A stretch of 64,000 nt of DNA from Oleispira sp. (GTDB lineage: Bacteria > Pseudomonadota > Gammaproteobacteria > Pseudomonadales > Oceanobacteraceae). The notes beneath the pieces are model-generated. The model searched no databases. It saw nothing but the letters and a program-made list of their open reading frames with translations, and was not told where the DNA came from. Shown one piece after another: positions 1 through 11,232 of this stretch (position 1 is its first letter; every line of letters begins with the position of its first letter). The position numbers and the translations under genes are program-made. Location of the stretch: contig JAESQF010000085.1 in the NCBI GenBank assembly GCA_016765295.1, positions 1 to 64,000 on the forward strand, written 5' to 3'.

Positions 1-150
1 GCGGGTCTGCTTGGTGAAAAGTATATCGGCCTGACAGTCGGTGCGGATGACGAATATCTAGAGGAGGGTGGGGTGATAGAAGATACTCAGTCCGCTTTAG
101 TACTAGAAGAGCTGATTGGTCAGTTCTTATTTAGCAAAGCGGAAGAGTAG
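1..150 (+). CDS. mlaD: MlaD, C-terminal fragment (MCE-family phospholipid transport protein), truncated by window start
   Basis: Open frame from base 1: AGLLGEKYIGLTVGADDEYLEEGGVIEDTQSALVLEELIGQFLF; followed by STAS-domain MlaB. Confidence 0.8.
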   Translation, partial: AGLLGEKYIGLTVGADDEYLEEGGVIEDTQSALVLEELIGQFLFSKAEE

Positions 151-159
151 GAGGTCAAT

Positions 160-471
160 GTGAAGAATGCTATGAATGCAAAGTTGATCGCTATTAGTCC
201 TCAGCAAGCCCAATTATCCGGTCGTCTTGACCGCTTAACGGCTAAGGAACTTTTGCAGCAAGGTCGGCGCCTTATTGCTAAGGCAGGATCACAATGGCAA
301 GTTGATCTAGCAGAAGTTAATCACTCAAGCAGTGTTGGCATCGCTTTGTTACTCGATTGGCTACGCTATGGTCAGGGAAAGAATGTAACTCTCGAATTTC
401 TCAACGTACCCGATAAAATGCTCGATGTAATCGAATTTAGTGGCCTAGCGGAAGTTTTTAAGCTGAACTAG
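160..471 (+). CDS. mlaB: STAS-domain protein MlaB
   Basis: STAS-like sequence (VDLAEVNHSSSVGIALLLDWLRYG), directly after mlaD. Confidence 0.8.
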   Translation: MKNAMNAKLIAISPQQAQLSGRLDRLTAKELLQQGRRLIAKAGSQWQVDLAEVNHSSSVGIALLLDWLRYGQGKNVTLEFLNVPDKMLDVIEFSGLAEVFKLN

Positions 472-626
472 TTCAAATTAGCTAGAATTCCTGCCGCTAG
501 AATGAAGAACAGACTTCGTCTTAACTCATAAATCCGCTATCATTACGCCTTTTGTATCATTGCCGCGCTCTTTTTATTAGAAAATAAGCGCTCATCGTCA
601 AATTATTAAGCGAACACGGGTGATTT

Positions 627-857
627 ATGTCTGCAGCTGACATCCAAGCATTATTAGAAAAAGAATTTCCAGGAAGTGAAATCACCATCGAAGAAGGCTA
701 CCACAATGAAATTGAAGTTGTGAGTGAGGCATTTGAAGGTAAATCAGCAGTGAAGCGACAGCAGATGGTCTATAAGCCATTAACGGAGTTAATTACCGGC
801 GGTACTGTACACGCAGTGAAAATCAGCGCGCTTACGCCTGCTGAAAAAACTAGCTAG
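627..857 (+). CDS. ibaG: BolA family protein (IbaG-like)
   Basis: BolA-like length and sequence; located between mlaB and murA. Confidence 0.85.
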   Translation: MSAADIQALLEKEFPGSEITIEEGYHNEIEVVSEAFEGKSAVKRQQMVYKPLTELITGGTVHAVKISALTPAEKTS

Positions 858-915
858 ACAGATAAAAAATAATAAGCAGCTATGAAAGTAAGTTGCACCT
901 ATAAAAGAACACTAG

Positions 916-2187
<1,272 letters not shown>

Positions 2188-2247
2188 GCAAACCGCTTAT
2201 TTTCCTAATTAGACAACATATGTAGAAGCCATCATTGGTTTATCACA

Positions 2248-2282
2248 GAAAAAGCATTCACCGATGAATGCTTTTTCTTTTT
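2248..2282 (+). terminator. Rho-independent terminator candidate after murA
   Basis: AAAAGCATTCA-ccga-TGAATGCTTTTTCTTTTT hairpin plus T tract. Confidence 0.75.
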
Positions 2283-2310
2283 AGAACATTTAGAGAAGAT
2301 TGAAAACGTT

Positions 2311-2979
2311 ATGACACAGCCTCTCACGATTGCCTTATCAAAAGGCCGCATTTTGGATGACACCTTGCCTTTATTAGCTGAGGCAGGCATCCATCCAGCA
2401 GAGGATATTAGTAAAAGTCGTAAACTGATTTTCGATACCAATCATGATCATATTAAGTTACTGGTGATTCGTGCTGCGGATGTACCAACCTATGTTGAGT
2501 ACGGTGCAGCTGATTTAGGCATCTCAGGTAAAGATGTGCTGATGGAATTCAATAGCGATAACTTGTATGAACCACTCGATTTAAAAATTGCTACTTGCCG
2601 CTTAATGACCGCTGCTCTAAAAGGTGCGGTTATGCCAGAAGGGCGCTTGAAAGTTGCGACTAAGTTTGTTGATGTGACTAAACGTTATTTCGCTGAGCAA
2701 GGTCGTCAGATTGATATCATCAAGCTATACGGTGGTATGGAGTTGGCCCCTATTGTTGGTCTAGCGGATTTGATTGTAGATATTGTTGATACCGGTAAGA
2801 CTTTACTTGCCAATGGTTTAGAGCCTCGTGATCACATGGCTTATATCAGCTCTCGTCTAGTGGTGGGTAAAGCCGCGATGAAAGTTAAGCATGCCCAGAT
2901 TCAGCCGATTATTGATCAGATGTCAGCGGCAGTCGATCGCCAAGAAAAGCAGCGTCAACAAGCTGAGAAGCAAGCATAG
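2311..2979 (+). CDS. hisG: ATP phosphoribosyltransferase
   Basis: [17 protein letters not shown]; short-form HisG followed by hisD. Confidence 0.97.
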   Translation: MTQPLTIALSKGRILDDTLPLLAEAGIHPAEDISKSRKLIFDTNHDHIKLLVIRAADVPTYVEYGAADLGISGKDVLMEFNSDNLYEPLDLKIATCRLMTAALKGAVMPEGRLKVATKFVDVTKRYFAEQGRQIDIIKLYGGMELAPIVGLADLIVDIVDTGKTLLANGLEPRDHMAYISSRLVVGKAAMKVKHAQIQPIIDQMSAAVDRQEKQRQQAEKQA

Positions 2980-3000
2980 AGATAGATTAGGGAATATAAA

Positions 3001-4308
3001 GTGACTATTGAAATTCGTCGTTTAGATACCAGTGATACTACTTTTTCTTCTGAGCTAGAAACACTTCTAGCTTGGGAATCGGTTTCTGATCATCAGGTTC
3101 AGAAAATCGTTACCGATATTCTGGCTGATGTGAAAACTCGCGGTGATGCTGCGGTTATAGAATACAGCAATCGCTTTGATCATCTGCATGTCGAAAGCAT
3201 GGATCAGCTAGAGCTGAATCAAGATCAGCTTGAAGATGCATTGAATACTTTACCTGCCGATCAACGCCATGCGTTATTGGCGGCCGCAGATCGTGTGCGT
3301 AAATACCACGATAAGCAAAAACAAGATTCTTGGCAGTATACCGAAGAAGATGGCACCTTATTGGGCCAGAAAGTAACCCCGATAGACCGCGTCGGTATTT
3401 ATGTACCGGGTGGCAAAGCGGCGTATCCATCTTCTGTGTTGATGAACGCAATTCCTGCCCACGTTGCTGGGGTTAAAGAAATCATCATGGTTGTTCCTAC
3501 TCCCGGTGGCCAATTAAACCAGCTAGTTTTAGCAGCGGCAGCGATTGCCGGTGTGACTAGGTTGTTTACTGTGGGTGGCGCGCAAGCGATTGCCGCGTTG
3601 GCTTATGGCACTGCGACTGTGCCTAAAGTCGATAAGATTGTTGGCCCAGGTAATATCTTTGTAGCAACGGCTAAGCGTCAGGTATTTGGTGCGGTTGGCA
3701 TCGATATGATTGCAGGCCCTTCAGAAATTCTAGTGGTATGTGACGGTAAGACCGATCCTGATTGGATCGCGATGGATTTGTTCTCGCAGGCGGAACATGA
3801 TGAAGATGCACAGGCGATTTTAATCAGCCCAGATCAGAATTTCTTAGATCAGGTGCAAGCGTCTATTGATAAGTTATTACCGACGATGGCGCGTAAAGAT
3901 ATTATCCGCGCGTCGCTTAATGCTCGTGCCGCGTTAATAAAAGTAAAAGATATGAACGAAGCGTGTGACGTGAGCAATACCATTGCTCCGGAACACCTGG
4001 AATTATCGGTTGCAGACCCACAGGCTTTATTGCCGCAGATTCGCCACGCGGGTGCAATCTTTATGGGTCGTCATACTTCAGAAGCGTTAGGTGATTATTG
4101 CGCGGGTCCAAACCACGTATTACCAACTTCCGGAACTGCACGCTTCTCATCACCATTAGGTGTCTATGATTTTCAGAAGCGTTCGTCATTGATCATGTGT
4201 TCGCCTGAAGGTGCTTCAGAGCTAGGGAAAATAGCTTCAGTTCTAGCCCGTGGTGAGCAATTAGAAGGGCATGCTCGATCTGCTGAATACCGGATAAAGA
4301 AGCAATAG
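3001..4308 (+). CDS. hisD: Histidinol dehydrogenase
   Basis: [53 protein letters not shown]. Confidence 0.98.
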   Translation: MTIEIRRLDTSDTTFSSELETLLAWESVSDHQVQKIVTDILADVKTRGDAAVIEYSNRFDHLHVESMDQLELNQDQLEDALNTLPADQRHALLAAADRVRKYHDKQKQDSWQYTEEDGTLLGQKVTPIDRVGIYVPGGKAAYPSSVLMNAIPAHVAGVKEIIMVVPTPGGQLNQLVLAAAAIAGVTRLFTVGGAQAIAALAYGTATVPKVDKIVGPGNIFVATAKRQVFGAVGIDMIAGPSEILVVCDGKTDPDWIAMDLFSQAEHDEDAQAILISPDQNFLDQVQASIDKLLPTMARKDIIRASLNARAALIKVKDMNEACDVSNTIAPEHLELSVADPQALLPQIRHAGAIFMGRHTSEALGDYCAGPNHVLPTSGTARFSSPLGVYDFQKRSSLIMCSPEGASELGKIASVLARGEQLEGHARSAEYRIKKQ

Positions 4309-4443
4309 CTCAATTCTAACCGCGATTCTTTCGAAAATAATTGCGGTGAAAAAACTAGTATTGCTAGCGTATTAAATACTCAAACTTTCTGAGTTTAAAA
4401 GCAACTTTAAGAATTATTATTGGGTAATTGTAGAGCAAATATG

Positions 4444-4490
4444 GGAGGCATGGATGCCGAGCTTAAGGCTACAGGGATGTATTCACGCCG
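4444..4490. repeat. Intergenic hairpin repeat (GGCATGGATGCC ... CTACAGGGATGTATTCACGCC)
   Basis: Two short inverted repeats; shares the CTACAGGGA...GTATTCACGCCGT core with the element near 59.85 kb. Confidence 0.55.
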
Positions 4491-4559
4491 TTTTGTGGCA
4501 CAATTCCCAATCATGATTCGTTTAAAAACCAATAACTCTTTTCTTTTCTAGAGACCTCC

Positions 4560-5648
4560 ATGACATCAATTTCCCAAATGGTTGAAAACCTAGTTCGTCC
4601 AGAAATTCGTGCACTATCAGCTTACCCTGTGGGTGATGCCAGTGGCATGGTGAAACTTGATGCGATGGAAAACCCGTATCAATGGTCGGCGGAATTAAAA
4701 CAAGCTTGGTTAGAAAAACTACAGCATGCCGATATAAATCGATATCCTCATCCGCAAGCACCAAAAGTTAAAGCGGGTCTACGCAAAGCGATGAACGTGC
4801 CTGAGCAGTTTGATTGCTTATTAGGTAATGGCTCTGATGAAATTATACAATTATTAGCGATGCTGGTGGCTAAGCCTGGGGCGAAAATCATGGCGCCAGA
4901 ACCTGGCTTTGTCATGTATAAAATGATCGCGACTTTCTGTGGTATTGATTATGTCGGCGTACCGCTAACCGTAGACTTTGAGCTGGACATGCCGGCGATG
5001 CTTAAGTGCATTAATGAGCAACAGCCAGAGCTGATATTTTTTGCTCAGCCTAACAACCCTACGGCAAATCTTTATTCTGAATCTCAGTTGCGTGAGCTTA
5101 TCCAAGCAAGTGAAGGTTTAGTGATTATGGATGAAGCCTACTTGCCTTTTTCCAGCCGTAACCACCTGCATTTTTTAGAAGAGTTCGATAACGTTTTAGT
5201 GATGCGTACGCTTTCTAAAGTCGGTTTGGCGGGTTTACGCTTGGGGATGATTTTTGGTCGCAGTGAATGGCTAAGTGAATTGGATAAAATTCGCATGCCG
5301 TACAATATTAATGTGCTGACACAACTCAGTGCTGAATTCGCACTCGAGCATTATGACATCTTGCTAGGGCAGTGTGAGCTGATTAAGCAAGAGCGCAGTC
5401 GTATGCAAATAGCCTTGTCAGGCTTAGGTTTTACGTGTTACGAGAGTGAAGCGAACTTTATTCTAGCTCGAGCGGATATGCCGTTTGAAGGCCAAGCAAG
5501 GGCCATTTTTGATCAGCTAAAGCAGCACAACGTTTTAATTAAGTGTTTGGCGGGTGGTCATCCATTATTAGAAAACTGCTTACGTTTTACCATAGGCACA
5601 GAGAAAGAAAATACGCTGTTATTAGAAGCATTAGCCGACATTTTGTAA
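4560..5648 (+). CDS. hisC: Histidinol-phosphate aminotransferase
   Basis: KLDAMENPYQW, NGSDEIIQLL, FAQPNNPTANLYS, RTLSKVGLAGLRLG. Confidence 0.95.
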   Translation: MTSISQMVENLVRPEIRALSAYPVGDASGMVKLDAMENPYQWSAELKQAWLEKLQHADINRYPHPQAPKVKAGLRKAMNVPEQFDCLLGNGSDEIIQLLAMLVAKPGAKIMAPEPGFVMYKMIATFCGIDYVGVPLTVDFELDMPAMLKCINEQQPELIFFAQPNNPTANLYSESQLRELIQASEGLVIMDEAYLPFSSRNHLHFLEEFDNVLVMRTLSKVGLAGLRLGMIFGRSEWLSELDKIRMPYNINVLTQLSAEFALEHYDILLGQCELIKQERSRMQIALSGLGFTCYESEANFILARADMPFEGQARAIFDQLKQHNVLIKCLAGGHPLLENCLRFTIGTEKENTLLLEALADIL

Positions 5649-5675
5649 TGTCTTCTAAATTAAAATAGCCTGCAT

Positions 5676-5726
5676 AAAAAAAGCCGCAATAATCAATTTC
5701 AACATTAATTATTGCGGCTTTTTTTA
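5676..5726. terminator. Bidirectional rho-independent terminator candidate
   Basis: AAAAAAGCCGCAATAAT...ATTATTGCGGCTTTTTTT between convergent genes. Confidence 0.85.
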
Positions 5727-5765
5727 TTGATACTTCTGTAAGTCGCCTGTTCTTTTGAAAAAGAA

Positions 5766-6341
5766 TTAACGCTTCTTAAGTGTCGATCCTCGATTATCCA
5801 AACGCGCCATGATCTCGAGCATTTCTTGTGCCTCAGCAGACGCTTTCATTAGCTTCTTAGTTTCTCGTTCGGCCTTTTCTTCAGAAATGGCTTCTTTAAT
5901 AGCCCGCTCTTTAACCGCGGAATTGGTACGACCAGAAGAAATTTTGGGCTTGGCGAATATAGTGGTAACCGGGCCATGAGAGTTACGAGCTTTGGCTGTG
6001 CTTGTTTTCTTCGGGGCTACTTTTTTAGGGGCGGCAATCTTTATTGGCTTCGGCTTGGTTGTTTTAATACCCACAAGGCTAATACCTTGATGTTCCTCCA
6101 TAGCTTCATCGAATAAATCTTTTAAATCTTCTCTATCGAACGCGACCGCATATTCAGTAGTAGAAAAGTTTTTTGCACCAAAGTCTCGAATGTCTTTAAA
6201 TAGACGAGCGGCAGTATGGTCTAATGCGGCAGCTTCTTGGTATTGCTTCCAGCGCTCTTCTACGCTGTCTTTTGTCGTACCAACATAGACTTCGTCGGTT
6301 ACATCATTGGTAATGGTAAAAACGATCAAAATACTTCTCAA
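5766..6341 (-). CDS. GIY-YIG-like domain protein with basic Lys/Pro-rich linker
   Basis: N-terminal FTITNDVTDEVYVGTTKDSVEERWKQY; C-terminal IAAPKKVAPKKTSTAK. Confidence 0.6.
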   Translation of the reverse strand: MRSILIVFTITNDVTDEVYVGTTKDSVEERWKQYQEAAALDHTAARLFKDIRDFGAKNFSTTEYAVAFDREDLKDLFDEAMEEHQGISLVGIKTTKPKPIKIAAPKKVAPKKTSTAKARNSHGPVTTIFAKPKISSGRTNSAVKERAIKEAISEEKAERETKKLMKASAEAQEMLEIMARLDNRGSTLKKR

Positions 6342-6412
6342 GTCTGGATGGAAAAAGGTTGAGCATTCTAATCGACCGTAGGAAAAAGGCCAGTTCCATT
6401 TTGTAATTTTTT

Positions 6413-6452
6413 AATCTTTTAATCTTTTAATCTTTTAATCTTTTAATCTTTT
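6413..6452. repeat. 8-bp tandem repeat (AATCTTTT)x5
   Basis: Five exact copies read directly from sequence. Confidence 0.95.
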
Positions 6453-6457
6453 TTAAA

Positions 6458-7642
6458 TTATTTCACAGGTTGTGGACTTTGCCTTTTTCCTGCGATAGCA
6501 ACAGTGCTTTGTTTACGGCCAGAGCGAATAAAGTCAATGCTAATATTTTCCCCTGGTCTTAATGATCCAATTTGATTCATCGCGGATTTTGCGCTGAAAC
6601 TATCTTTGTTATTAAGGGCCGTAAGAATGTCACCAATCATTAAACCTGACTGCTGCGCCGGTCCATTTAACGATAGGCCGGTGACTAACAATCCTTCTAG
6701 GGCATTAGGCAGGCCTAGCTCGATTAATAGTGCTGGAGTGGCTTCTTGAACCTCTATGCCCATCCAGCCACGAACCGTTTTACCAAATTGAGTGATGTCG
6801 GCTAATACCTGCGCAGCGCTATTAGCAGGAATAGCAAAGCCAATACCTTGGGAGCCACCAGATTGTGAATATATCGCGGCATTAATTCCGACTAAGTAGC
6901 CATGGGCATTAATAAGTGCACCACCAGAATTGCCTGGATTAATCGCAGCATCCGTTTGAATGTAATCTTCATAGGTATTTAAGCCTAATTGATTGCGCCC
7001 TAATGCGCTGATGATGCCCATGGTTACGGTTTGGCCAACTCCAAAGGGGTTACCAATAGCGAGCACCACATCACCAATATTCACCGGGCCAGATTCAGCG
7101 ATACGAATGTAGGATAGATTGGGTAAATTTATTTTTAATACCGCAAGATCAACCTCAGGATCAGTACCAATGAGCTTTGCTTCTATTTCTCGACCGTCGT
7201 GAAGGGCAACACGAATTTGATCGGCTCCTGCGATGACATGATGATTGGTCAAAATGTAACCGGCTTCGTTCATGATAACCCCGGAGCCTAAACTAGACTG
7301 CAATCTTTCTGTTGGCCTATCTTGGTTGTTGAAAAAGCGTTTCAAAAAGGGTGCATCTAATAGTGGATGCTTTTTTTCTTTAATAATACGTTGAGTAAAA
7401 ATGTTGACGACGGCGGGTGCTGCTCTATTTACCGCGGTTGCATAACTTACAGGTCCACTAAACATTTCCGCTGGATCAGAATTGTGATTTTCAGTGATTG
7501 CGCCTTGTTTTGCAGTCATAATAGCGGGAAGCCATTGTGGCTTGATCAAGAGAATCAACAACGCAATAATTAACCCCATTAGAATGGGAATTAAATAGAG
7601 CATTAGCCAATCTGTTGATTGTCGCTTAGTATCTGTACGCAT
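6458..7642 (-). CDS. degS: Periplasmic trypsin-like serine protease with one PDZ domain (DegS/AlgW type)
   Basis: TM N-terminus, SGVIMNEAGYILTNHHVIAGAD, DPEVDLAVLKI, NPGNSGGALINAHG, single C-terminal PDZ. Confidence 0.9.
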   Translation of the reverse strand: MRTDTKRQSTDWLMLYLIPILMGLIIALLILLIKPQWLPAIMTAKQGAITENHNSDPAEMFSGPVSYATAVNRAAPAVVNIFTQRIIKEKKHPLLDAPFLKRFFNNQDRPTERLQSSLGSGVIMNEAGYILTNHHVIAGADQIRVALHDGREIEAKLIGTDPEVDLAVLKINLPNLSYIRIAESGPVNIGDVVLAIGNPFGVGQTVTMGIISALGRNQLGLNTYEDYIQTDAAINPGNSGGALINAHGYLVGINAAIYSQSGGSQGIGFAIPANSAAQVLADITQFGKTVRGWMGIEVQEATPALLIELGLPNALEGLLVTGLSLNGPAQQSGLMIGDILTALNNKDSFSAKSAMNQIGSLRPGENISIDFIRSGRKQSTVAIAGKRQSPQPVK

Positions 7643-7737
7643 TATTATTGATCACATTATAATGACAAGCTTGTTGTCGGGTTCATCGTGTCATAACGTG
7701 AGTTTACTTTATTTATGGTTGTAATGCAGAGTTAGGA

Positions 7738-8508
7738 TTGATTATGAGTATAAAACGTAACGAATTAATGCAGTACCTTAATGCATTAATGCAGCCAGAA
7801 AAGTGTAAAGATTATTGCCCTAATGGCTTACAGGTTGAGGGTAAAGATACCATCACTAAAATTGTCACCGGAGTGACTGCGAGCCAAGCATTAATTGATG
7901 CCGCGATTGCACAGCAAGCGGATGCTATTTTAGTTCATCATGGCTATTTTTGGCGTGGTGAAAATGAATGTATTACCGGCATCAAAAAAAAGAGAATACA
8001 GTCACTATTGGCTCATGATATCAACCTAATCGCCTATCATTTACCTCTCGATAACCACAGCGAGTTTGGCAATAACGTACAGTTGGCAGAAGTATTAGGC
8101 TTGAAAATAGAATCCAGCTTAGATCCTAATGACCCCTCAATACCTGGCTTGATTGGCCGCCTGCCTAGACCCATGCCTGCCCATGCTTTTTCCGCGTGGC
8201 TAGGTGAGTGCTTAAAGCGCGAACCTTTACATCTTGGCGCTGATAAAGAGCAAATCATTGAAACCATTGCTTGGTGTACTGGGGGCGCTCAAGGTTATAT
8301 GCAATATGCTATTGATGCCGGTGTTGATGCATATTTAAGCGGGGAAGTTTCAGAGCCGAGTCATCACCTTGCGGTTGAAACCGGCACTCACTTTTTTGCT
8401 GCGGGGCACCATGCGACTGAACGCTACGGCGCTCGGGCACTAGGGCAGCATTTAGCCGATAATTTTGAGCTTGAAGTCAATTTTATCGATATTGATAATC
8501 CTGCGTAA
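7738..8508 (+). CDS. Nif3-like dinuclear metal centre hexameric protein
   Basis: YCPNGLQVEGK, AILVHHGYFWRGE, GHHATERYG. Confidence 0.9.
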   Translation: MIMSIKRNELMQYLNALMQPEKCKDYCPNGLQVEGKDTITKIVTGVTASQALIDAAIAQQADAILVHHGYFWRGENECITGIKKKRIQSLLAHDINLIAYHLPLDNHSEFGNNVQLAEVLGLKIESSLDPNDPSIPGLIGRLPRPMPAHAFSAWLGECLKREPLHLGADKEQIIETIAWCTGGAQGYMQYAIDAGVDAYLSGEVSEPSHHLAVETGTHFFAAGHHATERYGARALGQHLADNFELEVNFIDIDNPA

Positions 8509-8565
8509 TCAGCAATTTATCAGGCTACATTTTTCAACAAAATCAATCATTGATTCGGCAGCTAA

Positions 8566-8643
8566 ATAAGCAGGGCCTGCTAAGCTTTTTCTATACATAA
8601 CCACTCCTTGACGTTTATGGCTAGAAAATTGGGCCCTGCTTAT
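8566..8643. promoter_or_regulatory. 12-bp perfect inverted repeat; right arm overlaps start codon of first pilU-like gene
   Basis: ATAAGCAGGGCC (8566-8577) and GGCCCTGCTTAT (8632-8643). Confidence 0.45.
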
Positions 8644-9868
8644 GCCGATTAAAAAATACCTCGAAATACTCGCCAAACATGATGGCTCAGACCTCTATCT
8701 CAGTACCGGTGCGCCTCCTAGTGGTAAATTTCAAGGTGTGCTCAAACCATTAAGCAAAGAACCACTGAAGCCTGGGCAAATCTTTGAGATGATTCAAGAG
8801 GTCATGGATGATGATCAGAAATATGAATTTGAGCATGAATTAGAGCTGAATATGGCGATCAGTTTACCTGGGGTTGGGCGCTTTCGTTTAAACATGTTTC
8901 GCCAGCGTAATGAAGTTTCTGTCGTTGCCCGCAATATTGTCACCGATATTCCTAAATTTGATGACTTAGGTTTACCAGAAGTTTTGAAAAGTGTCATTAT
9001 GGAGAAGCGTGGCTTAGTCTTATTTGTCGGTGGTACCGGATCGGGTAAATCTACCTCGTTAGCCTCGTTGATCGATCATAGAAATAGCACATCTGCAGGT
9101 CATATCATTACTATCGAAGACCCAGTGGAGTTTGTTCATAGTCATAAAAAATCGATCATCAACCAAAGGGAAGTTGGGGTTGATACTAAATCTTTTCATG
9201 CAGCGCTTAAAAATACCTTACGCCAAGCCCCTGATGTGATCTTGATTGGTGAAGTGCGTGATGCTGAGACCATGGAGCATGCACTGGCTTTTGCCGAGAC
9301 AGGTCATTTAGCGATATCGACCTTGCACGCTAATAATGCCAACCAAGCTATAGATCGAATTATCAATTTTTTCCCTTCTGAACGTCATGCGCAGATACTG
9401 CAAGACTTGGGTTTAAATGTGAAGGCTATCGTATCTCAGCGTTTAGTACCCACTGTTGATAATAAGCGAGTAGCCGCAGTTGAAGTTCTATTGGGGAATA
9501 AAACCATTCAAGATCGAATTTATAAGGGAGATATTGATTCAATTAAAGAAATCATGGCGAAGTCTGAAAACTTAGGCATGCAAACATTTGATGCGGCTCT
9601 ATTTAAACTTCAGCAAGCGGGGAAAATTAGTTTAGATGAAGCCTTAAAAAATGCGGACTCGGCAAATAATTTACGTTTACGTATCAAGTTGGCAGAAGGC
9701 GATGGCCCAGCAGAAAGTAATCGTGGCAGCGGTGGTACAAGTAAAGAGCCTTCAGTATTCGATGGACTTTCTTTAGAAAAAACAGATGCCGAGAAGCAAG
9801 AGGAGCAAAAGCAGGCGCTTGAGGATGCAGAGTTAGAACGTTTCCAAGCCTCTAGGAAAAAAGATTAA
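8642..9868 (+). CDS. pilU: PilT/PilU-family twitching motility ATPase (PilU-type), paralogue 1
   Basis: GGTGSGKSTSLASLI Walker A, HIITIEDPVEFVH, RQAPDVILIGEVRD, AETGHLAISTLHANNA; extended C-terminus as in PilU. Confidence 0.9.
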   Translation: MPIKKYLEILAKHDGSDLYLSTGAPPSGKFQGVLKPLSKEPLKPGQIFEMIQEVMDDDQKYEFEHELELNMAISLPGVGRFRLNMFRQRNEVSVVARNIVTDIPKFDDLGLPEVLKSVIMEKRGLVLFVGGTGSGKSTSLASLIDHRNSTSAGHIITIEDPVEFVHSHKKSIINQREVGVDTKSFHAALKNTLRQAPDVILIGEVRDAETMEHALAFAETGHLAISTLHANNANQAIDRIINFFPSERHAQILQDLGLNVKAIVSQRLVPTVDNKRVAAVEVLLGNKTIQDRIYKGDIDSIKEIMAKSENLGMQTFDAALFKLQQAGKISLDEALKNADSANNLRLRIKLAEGDGPAESNRGSGGTSKEPSVFDGLSLEKTDAEKQEEQKQALEDAELERFQASRKKD

Positions 9869-9972
9869 CATTGTTATAAGTTATATAAGTTACGACTGAG
9901 TCACATTCCTAATCTATTGATACTATTGTTATAAAATCTAATGGTAAACTATTGTTCATTATAACGAATAAG

Positions 9973-11169
9973 AAAAATAGTATGCCGATCAGAAAATACC
10001 TTGAAGTACTCGCTAAGCATGATGGCTCCGATTTATATCTCAGTACCGGTGCACCTCCTAGTGCTAAATTCCAAGGTGTGCTAAAGCAACTTAGTAAAGA
10101 ACCACTCAAATCTGGTCAGATAGCAAAGATGGTCGATCAGATTATGGATGCTGATCAAAAGAAAGAGTTTGAGCAAGAGATGGAACTCAATATGGCGATC
10201 AGCTTACCTTCTGGTGGTCGTTTCCGAATCAACATATTCCGCCAGCGAAACGAAGTTTCGGTTGTTGCCCGTAATATTGTCACCGATATTCCTAAATTTG
10301 ATGATTTAGGCTTGCCTGTTGTTTTGAAAAAGGTGATTACTGCTAAGCGCGGTTTGGTTCTTTTTGTTGGCGGCACAGGGTCGGGTAAATCAACCTCGTT
10401 AGCCTCATTAATCGATTATAGAAATGAGACTTCTGCGGGCCACATTATTACGATTGAAGATCCGGTTGAGTTTGTACATACCCACAAAAAGTCGATCATT
10501 AATCAACGTGAAGTTGGAGTGGATACTAAGTCATTTCAGGCCGCGCTTAAAAATACTTTACGCCAAGCCCCTGATGTTATTTTGATTGGTGAAATTCGTG
10601 ATCGTGAAACTATGGAACACGCGCTAGCATTTGCTGAAACAGGTCATCTAGCGATTTCAACGCTGCATGCTAATAACGCTAACCAAGCTTTAGATCGTAT
10701 CATCAACTTTTTTCCACAAGAGCGCCATGCTCAGCTATTGCAGGACATGGGGTTGAATATGCAAGCGATTGTCTCGCAACGTCTGATTCCTACCGTTGAT
10801 GGCAAGCGTGTTGCAGCAGTAGAAGTATTATTGGGTAATAAAACCATTCAAGGTCTTATTTACAAAGGCGATACCGATTCGATTAAAGAAATAATGGAAA
10901 AGTCAGAAAATCTCGGTATGCAAACCTTTGATGCAGCTTTGTTTAAGCTCCAGCAGGCGGGTAAAATTTCGATGGAAGAAGCACTTAAAAATGCCGATTC
11001 GGAAAACAACTTACGCTTGCGTATTAAGTTAGCAGAAACAGGAAAACCAGTAGCTGAATCTTCGTCAGGATTGGCGGGCTTGTCGCTAGAAAAAACTCAT
11101 GAAGAGAGAGCGGTTGAAGCACGTATTTCCCATGAAGACGCTGAGCTAGCGGAATTGATGGGAGCATAA
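9973..11169 (+). CDS. PilT/PilU-family twitching motility ATPase (PilU-type), paralogue 2 (ORF open from 9952; internal ATG gives MPIRKYLE start matching paralogue 1)
   Basis: Very similar to paralogue 1 throughout; start chosen by alignment with paralogue 1. Confidence 0.85.
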   Translation, partial: KNSMPIRKYLEVLAKHDGSDLYLSTGAPPSAKFQGVLKQLSKEPLKSGQIAKMVDQIMDADQKKEFEQEMELNMAISLPSGGRFRINIFRQRNEVSVVARNIVTDIPKFDDLGLPVVLKKVITAKRGLVLFVGGTGSGKSTSLASLIDYRNETSAGHIITIEDPVEFVHTHKKSIINQREVGVDTKSFQAALKNTLRQAPDVILIGEIRDRETMEHALAFAETGHLAISTLHANNANQALDRIINFFPQERHAQLLQDMGLNMQAIVSQRLIPTVDGKRVAAVEVLLGNKTIQGLIYKGDTDSIKEIMEKSENLGMQTFDAALFKLQQAGKISMEEALKNADSENNLRLRIKLAETGKPVAESSSGLAGLSLEKTHEERAVEARISHEDAELAELMGA

Positions 11170-11232
11170 TATACTGAGATTACTTTATTATTTTTAATAA
11201 AGTAATCTCAAACACTTAATGAAAAACTAAGT

